This document shows positions 1 to 8,104 of a stretch of 64,000 bases of DNA, piece after piece. Where the stretch lies: the NCBI GenBank assembly GCA_000985875.1, contig CCRI01000001.1:310001-374000 (forward strand), written 5' to 3'. The position numbers and the translations under genes were made by a program. Positions within the stretch are counted from its first letter, which is position 1. Each line of letters opens with the position of its first letter. The notes beneath the pieces are model-generated. The model was not told where the DNA came from and did not search any database. It saw only the letters and a program-made list of their open reading frames with translations. The stretch comes from Neorhizobium galegae bv. officinalis (GTDB lineage Bacteria; Pseudomonadota; Alphaproteobacteria; Rhizobiales; Rhizobiaceae).

Positions 1-298
1 GCCAGTTCAGCTCGAAGGTCGGATCGATGCGATCCTTGCCTTCCGTCGCCTTGATGAAGACGAAGGCGATGCCGGATTTTTTCACGGCGGGCCAGTCGAT
101 ATCGGTGCCGTTCCACTTGGAAACGTCGATGCCGTGAATTTCGTGGAGCCCAGGGTGAGTTTTGCCGAAATCCTGCGGGTCATTGTCCTTGAACCGCATC
201 TTCTTGACCGAGGACGTTTCCATCAGGTCATAGCTTGAGGATGTGCATCCCGTGGCAAGGAGCGCGGTGGCAAGGAGGGCCAGAAGGAGCCGAGGCAT
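1..298 (-). CDS. GH25-family lysozyme (muramidase) lipoprotein, 5' part only
   Basis: Partial gene: the start codon and about 99 codons are present and the rest runs off the left edge. The first 17 residues form a lipoprotein signal (hydrophobic LLLALLATALLATG followed by Cys18, a lipobox). The mature part soon reads HGIDVSKWNG, then DWPAVKKSGIAFVFIKATEG, which is the beginning of the glycosyl hydrolase 25 barrel (first catalytic Asp in GIDVSKW and the IKATEG strand). GH25 enzymes cleave the MurNAc-GlcNAc bond of peptidoglycan. The lipobox suggests membrane attachment facing the periplasm. Substrate and the remaining catalytic acids cannot be checked because the C-terminal part is missing. 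Confidence 0.85.
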   Translation of the reverse strand, partial: MPRLLLALLATALLATGCTSSSYDLMETSSVKKMRFKDNDPQDFGKTHPGLHEIHGIDVSKWNGTDIDWPAVKKSGIAFVFIKATEGKDRIDPTFELNW

Positions 299-441
299 GA
301 ACATCCCGTGTGGTGTCGACGTGGAAGCCTCTTGCCCCGTTCGACGCAAAACAGGGAGGCATGAACTCCATATTCACCATAACGTCGTAAAAAATCGGTT
401 AGGGCAAGAGGATTTCACGCCCGAGATGCCGGGCCGCGGCT

Positions 442-1110
442 TCAGCCGCGACGGCGGATGACGGCGTGCCAGGCATAACCCCGGCCGATCTCCTCGAAGA
501 TCATGTCGGCATCCGCGGCGGCCAGTTTGCTTTCCAGCACTTCGTGCAGGTCTGGCCGCGGCGTGACGTGGAAACGCGTAAGCCAGGCCTTCAAGAGCCG
601 TCCGAACCAGCCAGGCAGCCGTTCCTGCTGGCCGAAATCGACGATATGCAGCGAACCGTGCGGTGCCAAAGCCGCAAGCGAGGCGTCGATCGCCTTTTCC
701 CAGTCGGGAATCATCGACAATGCGTAGGAGATCAGGATGCGGTCAAAGCCGGTGGCGCCGAATTCCTCTGCCTTGAAATTGGTAGCATCGGCGACGCGGA
801 ATTCCGGCATGACCGGCAGGCCGCGGAAATTGGCGCGGGCGCTCTCCAACATTTCGGCGGAGATATCGAGGCCGTAGAGTTTCGCCGCCGGATAATGCCG
901 GTGGGCAAGTGCCAGGTTGCGGCCCGTGCCGCAGCCGACTTCGAGAAGCGAGGCATTCGGGGGCACGTTCAGCCCGGCAATCGCCCGGTCGCGGCCGAAG
1001 AGGTAATATTTGCGGGTGATGTCGTAGATGTGGCGCTGATACCGGTACATCCGGTCCATGCGCTCGGCGTGACCATTCGACAGGGAGCTGCTCGCCATAT
1101 CCGTCGCCAT
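442..1110 (-). CDS. btaB: BtaB, S-adenosylmethionine-dependent N-methyltransferase of betaine-lipid (DGTS) synthesis
   Basis: 222-residue class I methyltransferase with the SAM-binding motif LLEVGCGTGRN at about residues 55-65 and the acidic loop YGLDIS about 20 residues later. It lies directly behind btaA: the btaA stop TGA and this ATG share one base, so translation is coupled. BtaB places three methyl groups on diacylglycerylhomoserine made by BtaA, giving the phosphorus-free membrane lipid diacylglyceryl-N,N,N-trimethylhomoserine. The same reading frame is open upstream of this ATG to 1341, but that extension lies over btaA coding sequence and is not protein-like. In rhizobia the pair is induced by phosphate starvation; I see no convincing Pho box here. 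Confidence 0.93.
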   Translation of the reverse strand: MATDMASSSLSNGHAERMDRMYRYQRHIYDITRKYYLFGRDRAIAGLNVPPNASLLEVGCGTGRNLALAHRHYPAAKLYGLDISAEMLESARANFRGLPVMPEFRVADATNFKAEEFGATGFDRILISYALSMIPDWEKAIDASLAALAPHGSLHIVDFGQQERLPGWFGRLLKAWLTRFHVTPRPDLHEVLESKLAAADADMIFEEIGRGYAWHAVIRRRG

Positions 1111-2357
1111 CAGGCTTTCTTCACATAGATGTGGAAACCGCCGTAGATCGCCGACCGATCCTCGAGATTGAGCTCGTGGGAGCGCTCTTCCAGATAGGAC
1201 CACTGGTCGAAAAGAGCCGGGGAAAGGCGACCGTCGAGCACGCTCTTTTCGGCGGCGGTGCGGAAGATCACGCGGGCGCCGGGCGCGGCCGTGCGGCTGA
1301 TTTCCGACCAGACGTCGTTGAGCTGCTCGTCGTTCATCCAATCCTGCGCATCGAGCAGGACGTAGCGGTCGACCGAACCCGCGGCCTTCTGGGCCAGAAG
1401 CTCGGTGAAGCTGGCATGGTGGACCGTGACGCGCTCGGCATTGTCGCGGATGGCGCGGTAGTTTTCAGCCTTCAGGTAGGTCGGCAGCGTGCCTTCCTCC
1501 GGTTTCGGATAACGGCGCGCGAAGGCCTGCCAGGCAAAATAGTTGTCGCGCAGCGGGAAATGGCAGGCGAGCTTTTCGAGGCGCTGGCGCAGGACCGGTG
1601 CGATCGATCCGTCGGAGGCGAGGCTCGCCAGCTCGTCATACTGCTGCGGCGGAATGCCGAGGCCGAACAGCGAGCTCTTGCGGCTGGTGATCCAGCGGAT
1701 CAGCGGCCTGTCGAACAGCGGGGCGATACGGTCGTCGAAGAACTGGCGCTGCTCGCGCAGCGACTTGGCATTGGCCATCTCGGTCAGATTGATGCCATGC
1801 AGGCGGGCGATCAGGTGACCGGCGCCGATGAAACGGCCGAGCAGGCCGGTCTTGTAGATATTGCGGTCGAAGACCTCGATCCGGCGGCGGCCGGCAAGCG
1901 AGCGCTTGTCCCAGTAGACGCGGGTCGGGGCATCGAGGTTCGGCGCGATGAATACGTCGTAGCTCTTGCTGTTGGTGCGGATGCCATCCATGCCGAAGTG
2001 GCGCACGACATCGCCATGGCCGGGCAGGTGGCGGAAGGCGGCGAGCTTCAGGCGGTTCAGAGCGACATGATGCGGGTTCAGATCGACGACGTCGATCTTC
2101 TTCGGCGAGCGGGAGAGATAAGCGAGCATGTTGCAGCCGCCGGAACCGATGGTGACGATCGAATGCTGGTCGGAAAGCTCCATCGCCGTCATGTCGACTT
2201 CCGGGTCTTCCCAGATCTGCGGATAGACGAGACCGGAGAACAGGAGGCCGAAAAGCCTTTCTGAGAAACCCTGCCGAGACAGAGCTTTATGCTGCAGAAG
2301 GGCGTCCTTCAGCTTCTGGTTTTTCCGAAAACCGGCTTCCTGTGCAATATCCGCCAT
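1110..2357 (-). CDS. btaA: BtaA, SAM:diacylglycerol 3-amino-3-carboxypropyltransferase
   Basis: 415 residues, the usual length for rhizobial BtaA. The protein transfers the aminocarboxypropyl group of SAM to diacylglycerol, the first step of betaine lipid (DGTS) synthesis at the cytoplasmic membrane. A SAM-binding core is visible at residues about 68-97: IVTIGSGGCN, then VDLNPHH. The start is the ATG ending at 2357 (MADIAQEAGF); longer in-frame starts lie over non-protein-like sequence. The gene forms a two-gene operon with btaB. The upstream neighbour is divergent, so the 165-bp gap 2358-2521 should hold both promoters. A single CTGTCAT half-site at 2399-2405 lacks a good partner, so PhoB control is expected from the family but not shown. 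Confidence 0.93.
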   Translation of the reverse strand: MADIAQEAGFRKNQKLKDALLQHKALSRQGFSERLFGLLFSGLVYPQIWEDPEVDMTAMELSDQHSIVTIGSGGCNMLAYLSRSPKKIDVVDLNPHHVALNRLKLAAFRHLPGHGDVVRHFGMDGIRTNSKSYDVFIAPNLDAPTRVYWDKRSLAGRRRIEVFDRNIYKTGLLGRFIGAGHLIARLHGINLTEMANAKSLREQRQFFDDRIAPLFDRPLIRWITSRKSSLFGLGIPPQQYDELASLASDGSIAPVLRQRLEKLACHFPLRDNYFAWQAFARRYPKPEEGTLPTYLKAENYRAIRDNAERVTVHHASFTELLAQKAAGSVDRYVLLDAQDWMNDEQLNDVWSEISRTAAPGARVIFRTAAEKSVLDGRLSPALFDQWSYLEERSHELNLEDRSAIYGGFHIYVKKA

Positions 2358-2521
2358 GGTCGAGTCCCGCCTTGTCCAGAGTTTCAGCGCGTGTAAACCT
2401 GTCATGCTACAGATTGATGACGCCGCCTGTGGCCAGCCTCCCGATCGGCCCGACGCGGCCGAACACCCCTTCCTTGGACCTGAGAATCCTGATTGCATGC
2501 GGCCTTGAGATGGAGGCAGGC

Positions 2522-3874
2522 ATGCGGTTGTTGATGCGGTTCGTAAAAATCCTCTGCGGCGTCATCGTCGTCGGCCTGATCGGGCTCGGGATCTGGCTCT
2601 ATACCTCGCCGCCGGACCTGCTGAGGGTCGGCAGCGGCTATTCGGCCAAGATGGTCTGCTCGAACGTCTTTCTTGCCGGCCGCGACAGCAGCGAGGTCCT
2701 GGCCGTCGACGTGCAGGCACCGGGTCACCCGCTTCTGAAATTGATGCGGGTCTCCGTCGATCGAACGGAAAAGCGGGTTCATGCGGCACTGCTCGGTATT
2801 TTTGCCGGCAATGACGCGGTCTATCGCGAAGGGCTCGGCTGCGCCGTCGTCCCCGATGGGACGCCAGCGGCGGCTGCCGGCATTCCGCTTCCTGCCGTTA
2901 CGTCAATCGATCCGTCCGTGCTTTGGCCGGAAGGCGGAAAAGTCGAGTCCGATCCGTCGCTTGCGCAGGTTCTTTCCGATGCGGGCCTTGCCGGTCCGGG
3001 CCTTCGGGCGGTGGTCGTCGTCAAGCGGGGACGGATCGTCGGCGAGGTGTATTCGAGCGGTTTTTCCAAGGATACGCCGCTGCTCGGCTGGTCGATGACC
3101 AAGACCGTGAACGCCGCGATCCTCGGCACTCTGGTTCGCGACGGAAAGCTTTCGCTGGAAGACAAAAACCTGTTCCCGCAATGGCAGGGCAACCAGCGGG
3201 GCGATATCCGGATTGCCGACCTCGCCGCCATGGAAAGCGGGCTTGCCTTCAACGAGAATTACGGCGCGGTCGCCGATGTCACCCGCATGCTCTATCTCGA
3301 GCCGGACATGGCGAATTTCGCGGCCGACCAGCCGCTGGAGGCAGATCCCGGCACGCGATTCGGCTATTCTTCCGGTACGACCGTGATGCTGTCGAAAATC
3401 TGGATGGACAGGATCGGCGACAGGGCTGCGGCGCTCTCCTATCCCCGTACTGCCCTGTTCGGTCCGCTAGGAATGACGAGCACCGTCATGGAGACCGATG
3501 CGGCCGGCACCTTCGTCGGCAGCTCGTATATGTATGCGACCGCGCGGGACTGGGCCCGGATCGGGCTGCTGCTTGCGCGGGACGGCGTCTGGAACGGGAA
3601 CCGGATCCTGCCGCAAGGTTTCGTCGCCCTGATGCACCAGGCCAACGCCACGTCGAACGGCCGTTATTCGAAGATGCAGACCTGGCTGCCCGGTAAGAAC
3701 AATCCGGGCATGCCGGCGGATGCCTTTTTCCTGCAGGGGCATGACGGGCAGACCATCACGGTCATCCCGTCGCTCGATCTGGTGGTGGTGCGGCTCGGGC
3801 TGACGCCGAGCTGGAACCGCTACGATCCGACCCGGCTGGTCGCCGAGGTGGTGAAAACAACAACGGCGCCCTGA
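2522..3874 (+). CDS. Membrane-anchored serine hydrolase of the beta-lactamase (class C/EstB) family
   Basis: 450 residues. One N-terminal membrane helix (about residues 7-28, FVKILCGVIVVGLIGLGIWLY) would put the enzyme in the periplasm. The catalytic signature of the serine beta-lactamase/DD-peptidase fold is present: SMTK at 191-194 (nucleophile Ser191, Lys194), YSS at 282-284 in place of YxN, and HDG at 407-409 in place of KTG. HxG is typical of class C-like esterases and 6-aminohexanoate-dimer hydrolases rather than true cephalosporinases, so substrate is unknown. Start chosen at 2522 because GGAGG lies about six bases upstream; an ATG at 2510 is possible. Divergent from btaA and convergent with the next gene. 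Confidence 0.85.
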   Translation: MRLLMRFVKILCGVIVVGLIGLGIWLYTSPPDLLRVGSGYSAKMVCSNVFLAGRDSSEVLAVDVQAPGHPLLKLMRVSVDRTEKRVHAALLGIFAGNDAVYREGLGCAVVPDGTPAAAAGIPLPAVTSIDPSVLWPEGGKVESDPSLAQVLSDAGLAGPGLRAVVVVKRGRIVGEVYSSGFSKDTPLLGWSMTKTVNAAILGTLVRDGKLSLEDKNLFPQWQGNQRGDIRIADLAAMESGLAFNENYGAVADVTRMLYLEPDMANFAADQPLEADPGTRFGYSSGTTVMLSKIWMDRIGDRAAALSYPRTALFGPLGMTSTVMETDAAGTFVGSSYMYATARDWARIGLLLARDGVWNGNRILPQGFVALMHQANATSNGRYSKMQTWLPGKNNPGMPADAFFLQGHDGQTITVIPSLDLVVVRLGLTPSWNRYDPTRLVAEVVKTTTAP

Positions 3875-3881
3875 GGCGCCG
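3864..3881. terminator. Shared hairpin between convergent genes
   Basis: Seven-base-pair GC stem (CGGCGCC/GGCGCCG) with loop CTGA, overlapping the stop codon of the serine hydrolase. Read on the minus strand it is followed by TTGTTGTTTTC, so it fits best as the terminator of the convergent lytic transglycosylase gene; on the + strand a short T-run comes later (CGTTTTC). Confidence 0.5.
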
Positions 3882-3913
3882 CCGAACGTTTTCAATCAAG
3901 CACTTCAGCCTGG

Positions 3914-5029
3914 CTATTTCTCCAGGACGTCCAGCATGTTCTTGCGTTTGGCGTCGTAATAATAGCCGCGCGCGTAGAGCTTGATGGCATTGTCGTTTCT
4001 GTTGTCGGCCACAAGCCAGGCGCCGCGCAGATATTTGATCGCGTATTTGAGATTGGTCTCGGCATCGAGCAGGCCGGCCGGCGGGCCTTCGTAGCCCATG
4101 GACTTGGCGGTCGAATACTTGATCTGCATGAGGCCCCAATAGCCGTTCTTGTGATAGGCCTTGGGATCATACTTGCTTTCCCGATGCACGACGCGGTGCA
4201 CCAGCGATTCCGGCACGCCGTACATGCCGGCATAACGCTTGATGAGCTTGCTCAATTCGGGCGGAGCGCCGGTGGCCGTGGATGGCATCGGCTCGCCGGG
4301 CGCCGGCGGGAATTCCATGGCGGACAAGGCGGCAACGGCTCTCGGCTGCGCCGCATAGGCGAGCGTCGCGGTGTCCGGGCGCGGGGTCGGTACGACAGTC
4401 TGCAGGGCGACCATGTCCGGTGTCAGTTCCCGTTCATCCAGCGCGATCGCTGAGGCTGCCGCCGGCTGGATCTTGCCTTCGGTAACCGCCGGGGCGATCG
4501 GCGGCGACACAAGGCGGCCGCCCTTCGGCGAGGCAAGGCTCGCCGGCTGGGCCGAAGCGAGAATTGTCGAAGTGGTCGGGGCAACGGGCGGGGGCATCAT
4601 CGCCGGGCCGGGCGCGGGGGCGAAAGCGACGAGCGGCGCCATGGCGGGCGATGCCATTGCGGCGGACTGAACGGACATCGCATCGGCTGCCGCCGGCAGC
4701 GGAACGGGAAGTCTTGCGGTCTTGGCGAGCGCCACGGTCGGCTGCGTGCCGACCGTCTGGGCGGCCGAGGCGACCTGAACGCCTGGAGGAGTCATCTGGC
4801 CTGCGGTCTGGGCCTGCCCGTTTACCGGGAGATCGGATTTGTACTGGATAGTCGTCTGGCCATCCGCGGATGCCGTCTGGACAGGTCCGGTCGCCTGGCC
4901 GCTGGTCGGTACGGCTGTCTGTGTCGCTGCAAGCTTTTGCTCGCGTTCGACACTCGAACATCCGGCGAGAACCGAAGAAACGGCGCACGCCACAGCCGTT
5001 CCGCGGCCGAGGAATCGGATTATCGCCAT
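3914..5029 (-). CDS. Lytic murein transglycosylase lipoprotein (SLT domain)
   Basis: 371 residues in three parts: a lipoprotein signal (VACAVSSVLAGC, lipobox LAGC), a long low-complexity stretch of about 220 residues rich in Ala, Pro, Thr and Val, and a C-terminal SLT catalytic domain of about 110 residues. The domain shows the ES-type catalytic motif VVHRESKYDP, the GLMQIK motif and the ETNLKYAIKYL helix. These enzymes cleave glycan strands to 1,6-anhydromuropeptides in the periplasm. The Pro/Ala linker probably spans from the outer membrane to the murein. The start at 5029 (MAIIRFLGRG) gives a normal signal peptide; an in-frame upstream start would spoil it. Gene 5' region 5030-5130 is non-coding. 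Confidence 0.88.
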   Translation of the reverse strand: MAIIRFLGRGTAVACAVSSVLAGCSSVEREQKLAATQTAVPTSGQATGPVQTASADGQTTIQYKSDLPVNGQAQTAGQMTPPGVQVASAAQTVGTQPTVALAKTARLPVPLPAAADAMSVQSAAMASPAMAPLVAFAPAPGPAMMPPPVAPTTSTILASAQPASLASPKGGRLVSPPIAPAVTEGKIQPAAASAIALDERELTPDMVALQTVVPTPRPDTATLAYAAQPRAVAALSAMEFPPAPGEPMPSTATGAPPELSKLIKRYAGMYGVPESLVHRVVHRESKYDPKAYHKNGYWGLMQIKYSTAKSMGYEGPPAGLLDAETNLKYAIKYLRGAWLVADNRNDNAIKLYARGYYYDAKRKNMLDVLEK

Positions 5030-5130
5030 TGGGTCGCTTTCATGAAAAATGGTTACCCCAGTCCGCCCAAACGCCACCAAAAGAGTGTTTTGATTAACCT
5101 ATTGGGCAGCGTCCGGCAAGATGGCGAGCG

Positions 5131-5766
5131 TCAGGCGGCGATCCGGCGATAGCCGGCTGTGACCGCGCGCCGCGAAATGAAGCGCGTCTGTGGCTTGCGC
5201 GAGGCGGAGTTGAGGTTGGCGGGCCGCCGCCTGCGGTCGAGCACGCGGCGCGGAAAAAGCACGTGAATTCCAGCCCCAAGCGCGGCGCAGACAAGGAAGG
5301 TCGCCTGCATTTCGAGAAGCTGGGGCAGGAGGGAGCGGTCGGGATCGACGAACTGGGCGAGCACGGCTGCAAGGACGACGGCATAACGCGCCCGGAAGGC
5401 GGATTTGCCGAACAGGCATCCGAAGATTCGGGCTGCCCGACATTCGGGAAGATTGTCGTTGTCGGCGATGGGGCCGGAGATGCGCGGGTCCTGGTAGGAC
5501 CAGATCACATAGAGCATCAGATAACCGAGCCCCGCCCAGGACATCATGTCCATGAGCTTGGGAAGATAGACCGCGATCAGGGCCATGGGAATCATGGCGA
5601 CGATCAGCGCCGCAGACATTCCGACGGCAAGCCCCGGAACCGTCGCGATCGCCGTGCGGCGACCGCGCTGGAGCGAGAAGCTGGCGGTGAGGCAAGCGAG
5701 AGGGCTTGGAAGGAGGGCGAGAAAGATCGCGGTCGCAGCAAAAGCGAGCCAGATGTCAGCCGTCAT
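5131..5766 (-). CDS. LysE/RhtB-family amino-acid exporter
   Basis: 211 residues. The N-terminal half is strongly hydrophobic with the LysE-like start (MTADIWLAFAATAIFLALLPSP), where the PSP motif ends helix 1, followed by further membrane segments around residues 42-70, 75-92 and 130-170. The family exports amino acids or related small molecules across the inner membrane. The last 45 residues are unusually basic (RRVLDRRRRP and onward) and do not look like a membrane segment, which is atypical; a late frameshift or natural divergence could explain it. A GGGAGGA ribosome binding site lies ahead of the ATG. Substrate unknown. Confidence 0.72.
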   Translation of the reverse strand: MTADIWLAFAATAIFLALLPSPLACLTASFSLQRGRRTAIATVPGLAVGMSAALIVAMIPMALIAVYLPKLMDMMSWAGLGYLMLYVIWSYQDPRISGPIADNDNLPECRAARIFGCLFGKSAFRARYAVVLAAVLAQFVDPDRSLLPQLLEMQATFLVCAALGAGIHVLFPRRVLDRRRRPANLNSASRKPQTRFISRRAVTAGYRRIAA

Positions 5767-5815
5767 TCCATTTTCCTCCCGGGCGCCCGTTTGCGGCGCC
5801 CGCCAATTTCCTGTC

Positions 5816-7027
5816 TCAAGCCTCTTCGAAGGGCTGGCCGATATGATCCATCACTTCGCCGAACCATTTTGCCGTCAGATCGAAATGTTTTCCACCCTTG
5901 ATTCTGGGAAATTCGATCGTCCGCAGTTTTCCGTTCTGTTCCTCGTCGTGGCCGGTGACGCCCGAAACCCTGTTCAGCGCGCTTTCGACGGCGAGATCCA
6001 CCATGCCCTGGATGAGGCGCAGGTCGTCGCCGTTTGCCGGCGCCGAGCGGGCGAAATAGCCGGACTTCTGCACCATCGAGCGATCAGCGCCGATCAGCGC
6101 CGCGAACTGCTTCTGGAACCAGCCGCCGACATTGATCGTGTCGATCTTAACATGTCCGAACGCGTCGCGCTTGATCGATTCGCCTGCCGCTTCCCGTTCG
6201 GCGACGATCGTATCGAGACCGGCACCTTCCGAAACGAACAAGGTCACGAAACCGCGCTTGTCCATGACGTCCTTGAGGCGTGCGGCTTCCTTGTCCAGGT
6301 CGAAGGCCATCTCCGGCAGGTAGACACCGTCGATGTTCTTCATCGCGCTGTTCATCATGAAGCCCTCGACATATTCATTGCCTTTGGTCTTCTGAATATA
6401 GGCCCGCGCGGTCGCGGCGGTAAGCCAGCCGCAGTGACGTCCCATCACTTCGTGAATCACAAATGTGCGAGGAGCGGCACTCTGCTCGTTGGAAACGTTG
6501 TCAAAGAATGAGGCGCCGACTTCGGCAGCCGTCCAGGCGCCGAGCGACTGACGGATCGGCACGATGTCGTTGTCGACGGTCTTCGGCAGGCCGACGACGG
6601 TGAGGTCGTAGCCGTTGGCCCCGAGATAGGCTGCGAGGTCGGCTGCCGTCGTGTTGGTGTCGTCGCCGCCGATCGTGTGGAGGATGGTGATTCCATCGGC
6701 TGCCAGCCGGTCGGCGGCAATGCGAAGCGGGTTCTCGCCTTCCTTGACGAGGCCGCGCTTGACGCAGTCTGCGGCATTGGTGAGCTTGACGCGGCTGTTG
6801 CCGATCGGCGAGCCGCCGTAGCGATGAAGCAAATGCGCTTTTTCGCGCATGTCCTTGGTGATTTCGATACGGTCGCCGAGCAGGACGCCCTGATAACCGG
6901 AACGGTAGGCGACCATCTCGATATCAGGCGCGACGTCGTTGTAGCGCTCGATCAGGCCGCCCACGGCGGAAGACAGACAAGGCGCAAGGCCCCCTGCGGT
7001 CAGCATTGCTACTTTCTGTTTGGCCAT
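5816..7027 (-). CDS. pfp: Pyrophosphate-dependent 6-phosphofructokinase (PPi-PFK)
   Basis: 403 residues, typical for the rhizobial PPi-dependent class. It interconverts fructose 6-phosphate and fructose 1,6-bisphosphate using pyrophosphate. Diagnostic residues: GGDD at 120-123, where ATP-dependent enzymes carry GGDG, and PKTVDND at 148-154, whose Lys marks PPi use. The sugar-phosphate motif MGRHCGWL is also present. A strong AAGGAGG Shine-Dalgarno sequence precedes the ATG. The reaction is reversible, so in an organism that relies mainly on the Entner-Doudoroff route the enzyme may serve gluconeogenesis as well as glycolysis (inference). It reads away from the next gene, separated by a 327-bp divergent intergenic region. 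Confidence 0.93.
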   Translation of the reverse strand: MAKQKVAMLTAGGLAPCLSSAVGGLIERYNDVAPDIEMVAYRSGYQGVLLGDRIEITKDMREKAHLLHRYGGSPIGNSRVKLTNAADCVKRGLVKEGENPLRIAADRLAADGITILHTIGGDDTNTTAADLAAYLGANGYDLTVVGLPKTVDNDIVPIRQSLGAWTAAEVGASFFDNVSNEQSAAPRTFVIHEVMGRHCGWLTAATARAYIQKTKGNEYVEGFMMNSAMKNIDGVYLPEMAFDLDKEAARLKDVMDKRGFVTLFVSEGAGLDTIVAEREAAGESIKRDAFGHVKIDTINVGGWFQKQFAALIGADRSMVQKSGYFARSAPANGDDLRLIQGMVDLAVESALNRVSGVTGHDEEQNGKLRTIEFPRIKGGKHFDLTAKWFGEVMDHIGQPFEEA

Positions 7028-7354
7028 CGATCCTCCTTCACGCGCATGCTCGCGTATAGTTCAAAACCGCTGGAATGGATGCGACAGAGACAGGCCCCTG
7101 TAAAGTGAATTTCTCAAGAAAAACCGCAGCTTCGACTTCTCGGCTCAGGAGAGCCTAATATAATCGATTCAACTGTCGCGGCCCCTCGATCCCGCTTGTG
7201 GAAAAACAGATTCGGAGGCTTCGCAATTGTCCCAAAGAGCAGGGTCACCTGTCTGTGAGCGCCGGTGATTGTTCGGAAAACATGAACATAGTTTAATCTA
7301 AGACGGACCGTCGGTCGCCTTGCAATCCCAATTATAATCTGGTCCACTGCGCTC
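7028..7354. other. Divergent intergenic region with a perfect -10 box
   Basis: Non-coding gap between pfp (minus) and the TerB/J-domain gene (plus). On the + strand a perfect TATAAT occurs at 7333-7338; transcription from it would start about ten bases before the ATG at 7355, leaving an almost leaderless message. No recognisable TTGACA lies 16-18 bases upstream. I see no RNA gene, repeat or clear operator in the remainder. Confidence 0.45.
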
Positions 7355-8104
7355 ATGATCTGGGATTTCGCCTGCCTTCACTTTTCCTCCCTTTGGGAAC
7401 GGCTTCTCGGCGCCATGGGCGACGCGGCCGGGAACGCGCTCGGCCGTGTCATCGAGGCGATCCGCACCACATTCGAGGGTGACCCGGAAACGCGCCGGCA
7501 GGTGTCTTTCTCGGTCGCGATCATCGCGCTGTCGGCCAAGATGGCGAAGGCTGACGGTATCGTCAGCGAGGCCGAGGTCAAGGCCTTTCAACAGATATTC
7601 GATTTTCCCGACGAGGAAGCTCGCAACGTCGCGCGCCTCTATAATCTCGCGCGCCAGGATGTCGCGGGTTACGAAGCCTATGCGGCAAAGCTTGCAGGCC
7701 TGTGCAGCCCGGGTGCGGGCAGGGCTGAAAACTGCCCGATGCTGGAAAACGTCGTCGACGGCCTGTTCCATATCGCCAAGGCGGACGGCCTTGTGCATGA
7801 GGCGGAGCTGGCGTTCCTGTCGCGCATCGCCGAGATATTCCGCATCGACGAGGGGCATTTCCGCCGCATCATGGCGCGGCACGTGCATCTCGACGGCCGG
7901 GATCCCTATCTTGTGCTCGGCGTTTCACCGGAAGACGATTTCGCCAAGATCCGCAAGCAGTACCGCTCTCTGGTTTCCGAGCATCATCCGGACCGGTTGA
8001 TCGCCCGCGGCGTTCCGGCTTCGCTGCACGCTGCCGCCAATGAACGCATGGCCGCGCTCAACGCCGCCTATTCGGCGATCGAGAAAGAGCGCCGCGCTGC
8101 ATGA
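7355..8104 (+). CDS. TerB-domain plus J-domain protein (DjlA-like co-chaperone)
   Basis: 249 residues. Residues about 50-175 form a TerB-like helical domain (AKADGIVSEAEVKAF, later AKADGLVHEAELAFL: the repeated acidic D-G-x-E-x-E pattern). Residues about 185-249 are a J domain with the HPD tripeptide (SEHHPDRL) that stimulates the ATPase of DnaK. The arrangement matches DjlA, but without an obvious N-terminal membrane helix; only a weakly hydrophobic beginning is seen. Partner proteins are unknown. Its stop overlaps the next start (ATGA at 8101-8104), so it is co-translated with the amidase, hinting at a shared envelope-maintenance role (inference). Confidence 0.85.
   Translation: MIWDFACLHFSSLWERLLGAMGDAAGNALGRVIEAIRTTFEGDPETRRQVSFSVAIIALSAKMAKADGIVSEAEVKAFQQIFDFPDEEARNVARLYNLARQDVAGYEAYAAKLAGLCSPGAGRAENCPMLENVVDGLFHIAKADGLVHEAELAFLSRIAEIFRIDEGHFRRIMARHVHLDGRDPYLVLGVSPEDDFAKIRKQYRSLVSEHHPDRLIARGVPASLHAAANERMAALNAAYSAIEKERRAA

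Noticed and set aside
2399-2405. CTGTCAT sequence as a Pho box for btaA
   Set aside because: A Pho box needs two half-sites at 11-base spacing. The bases 11 upstream and 11 downstream do not match on either strand, and the half-site points away from btaA.
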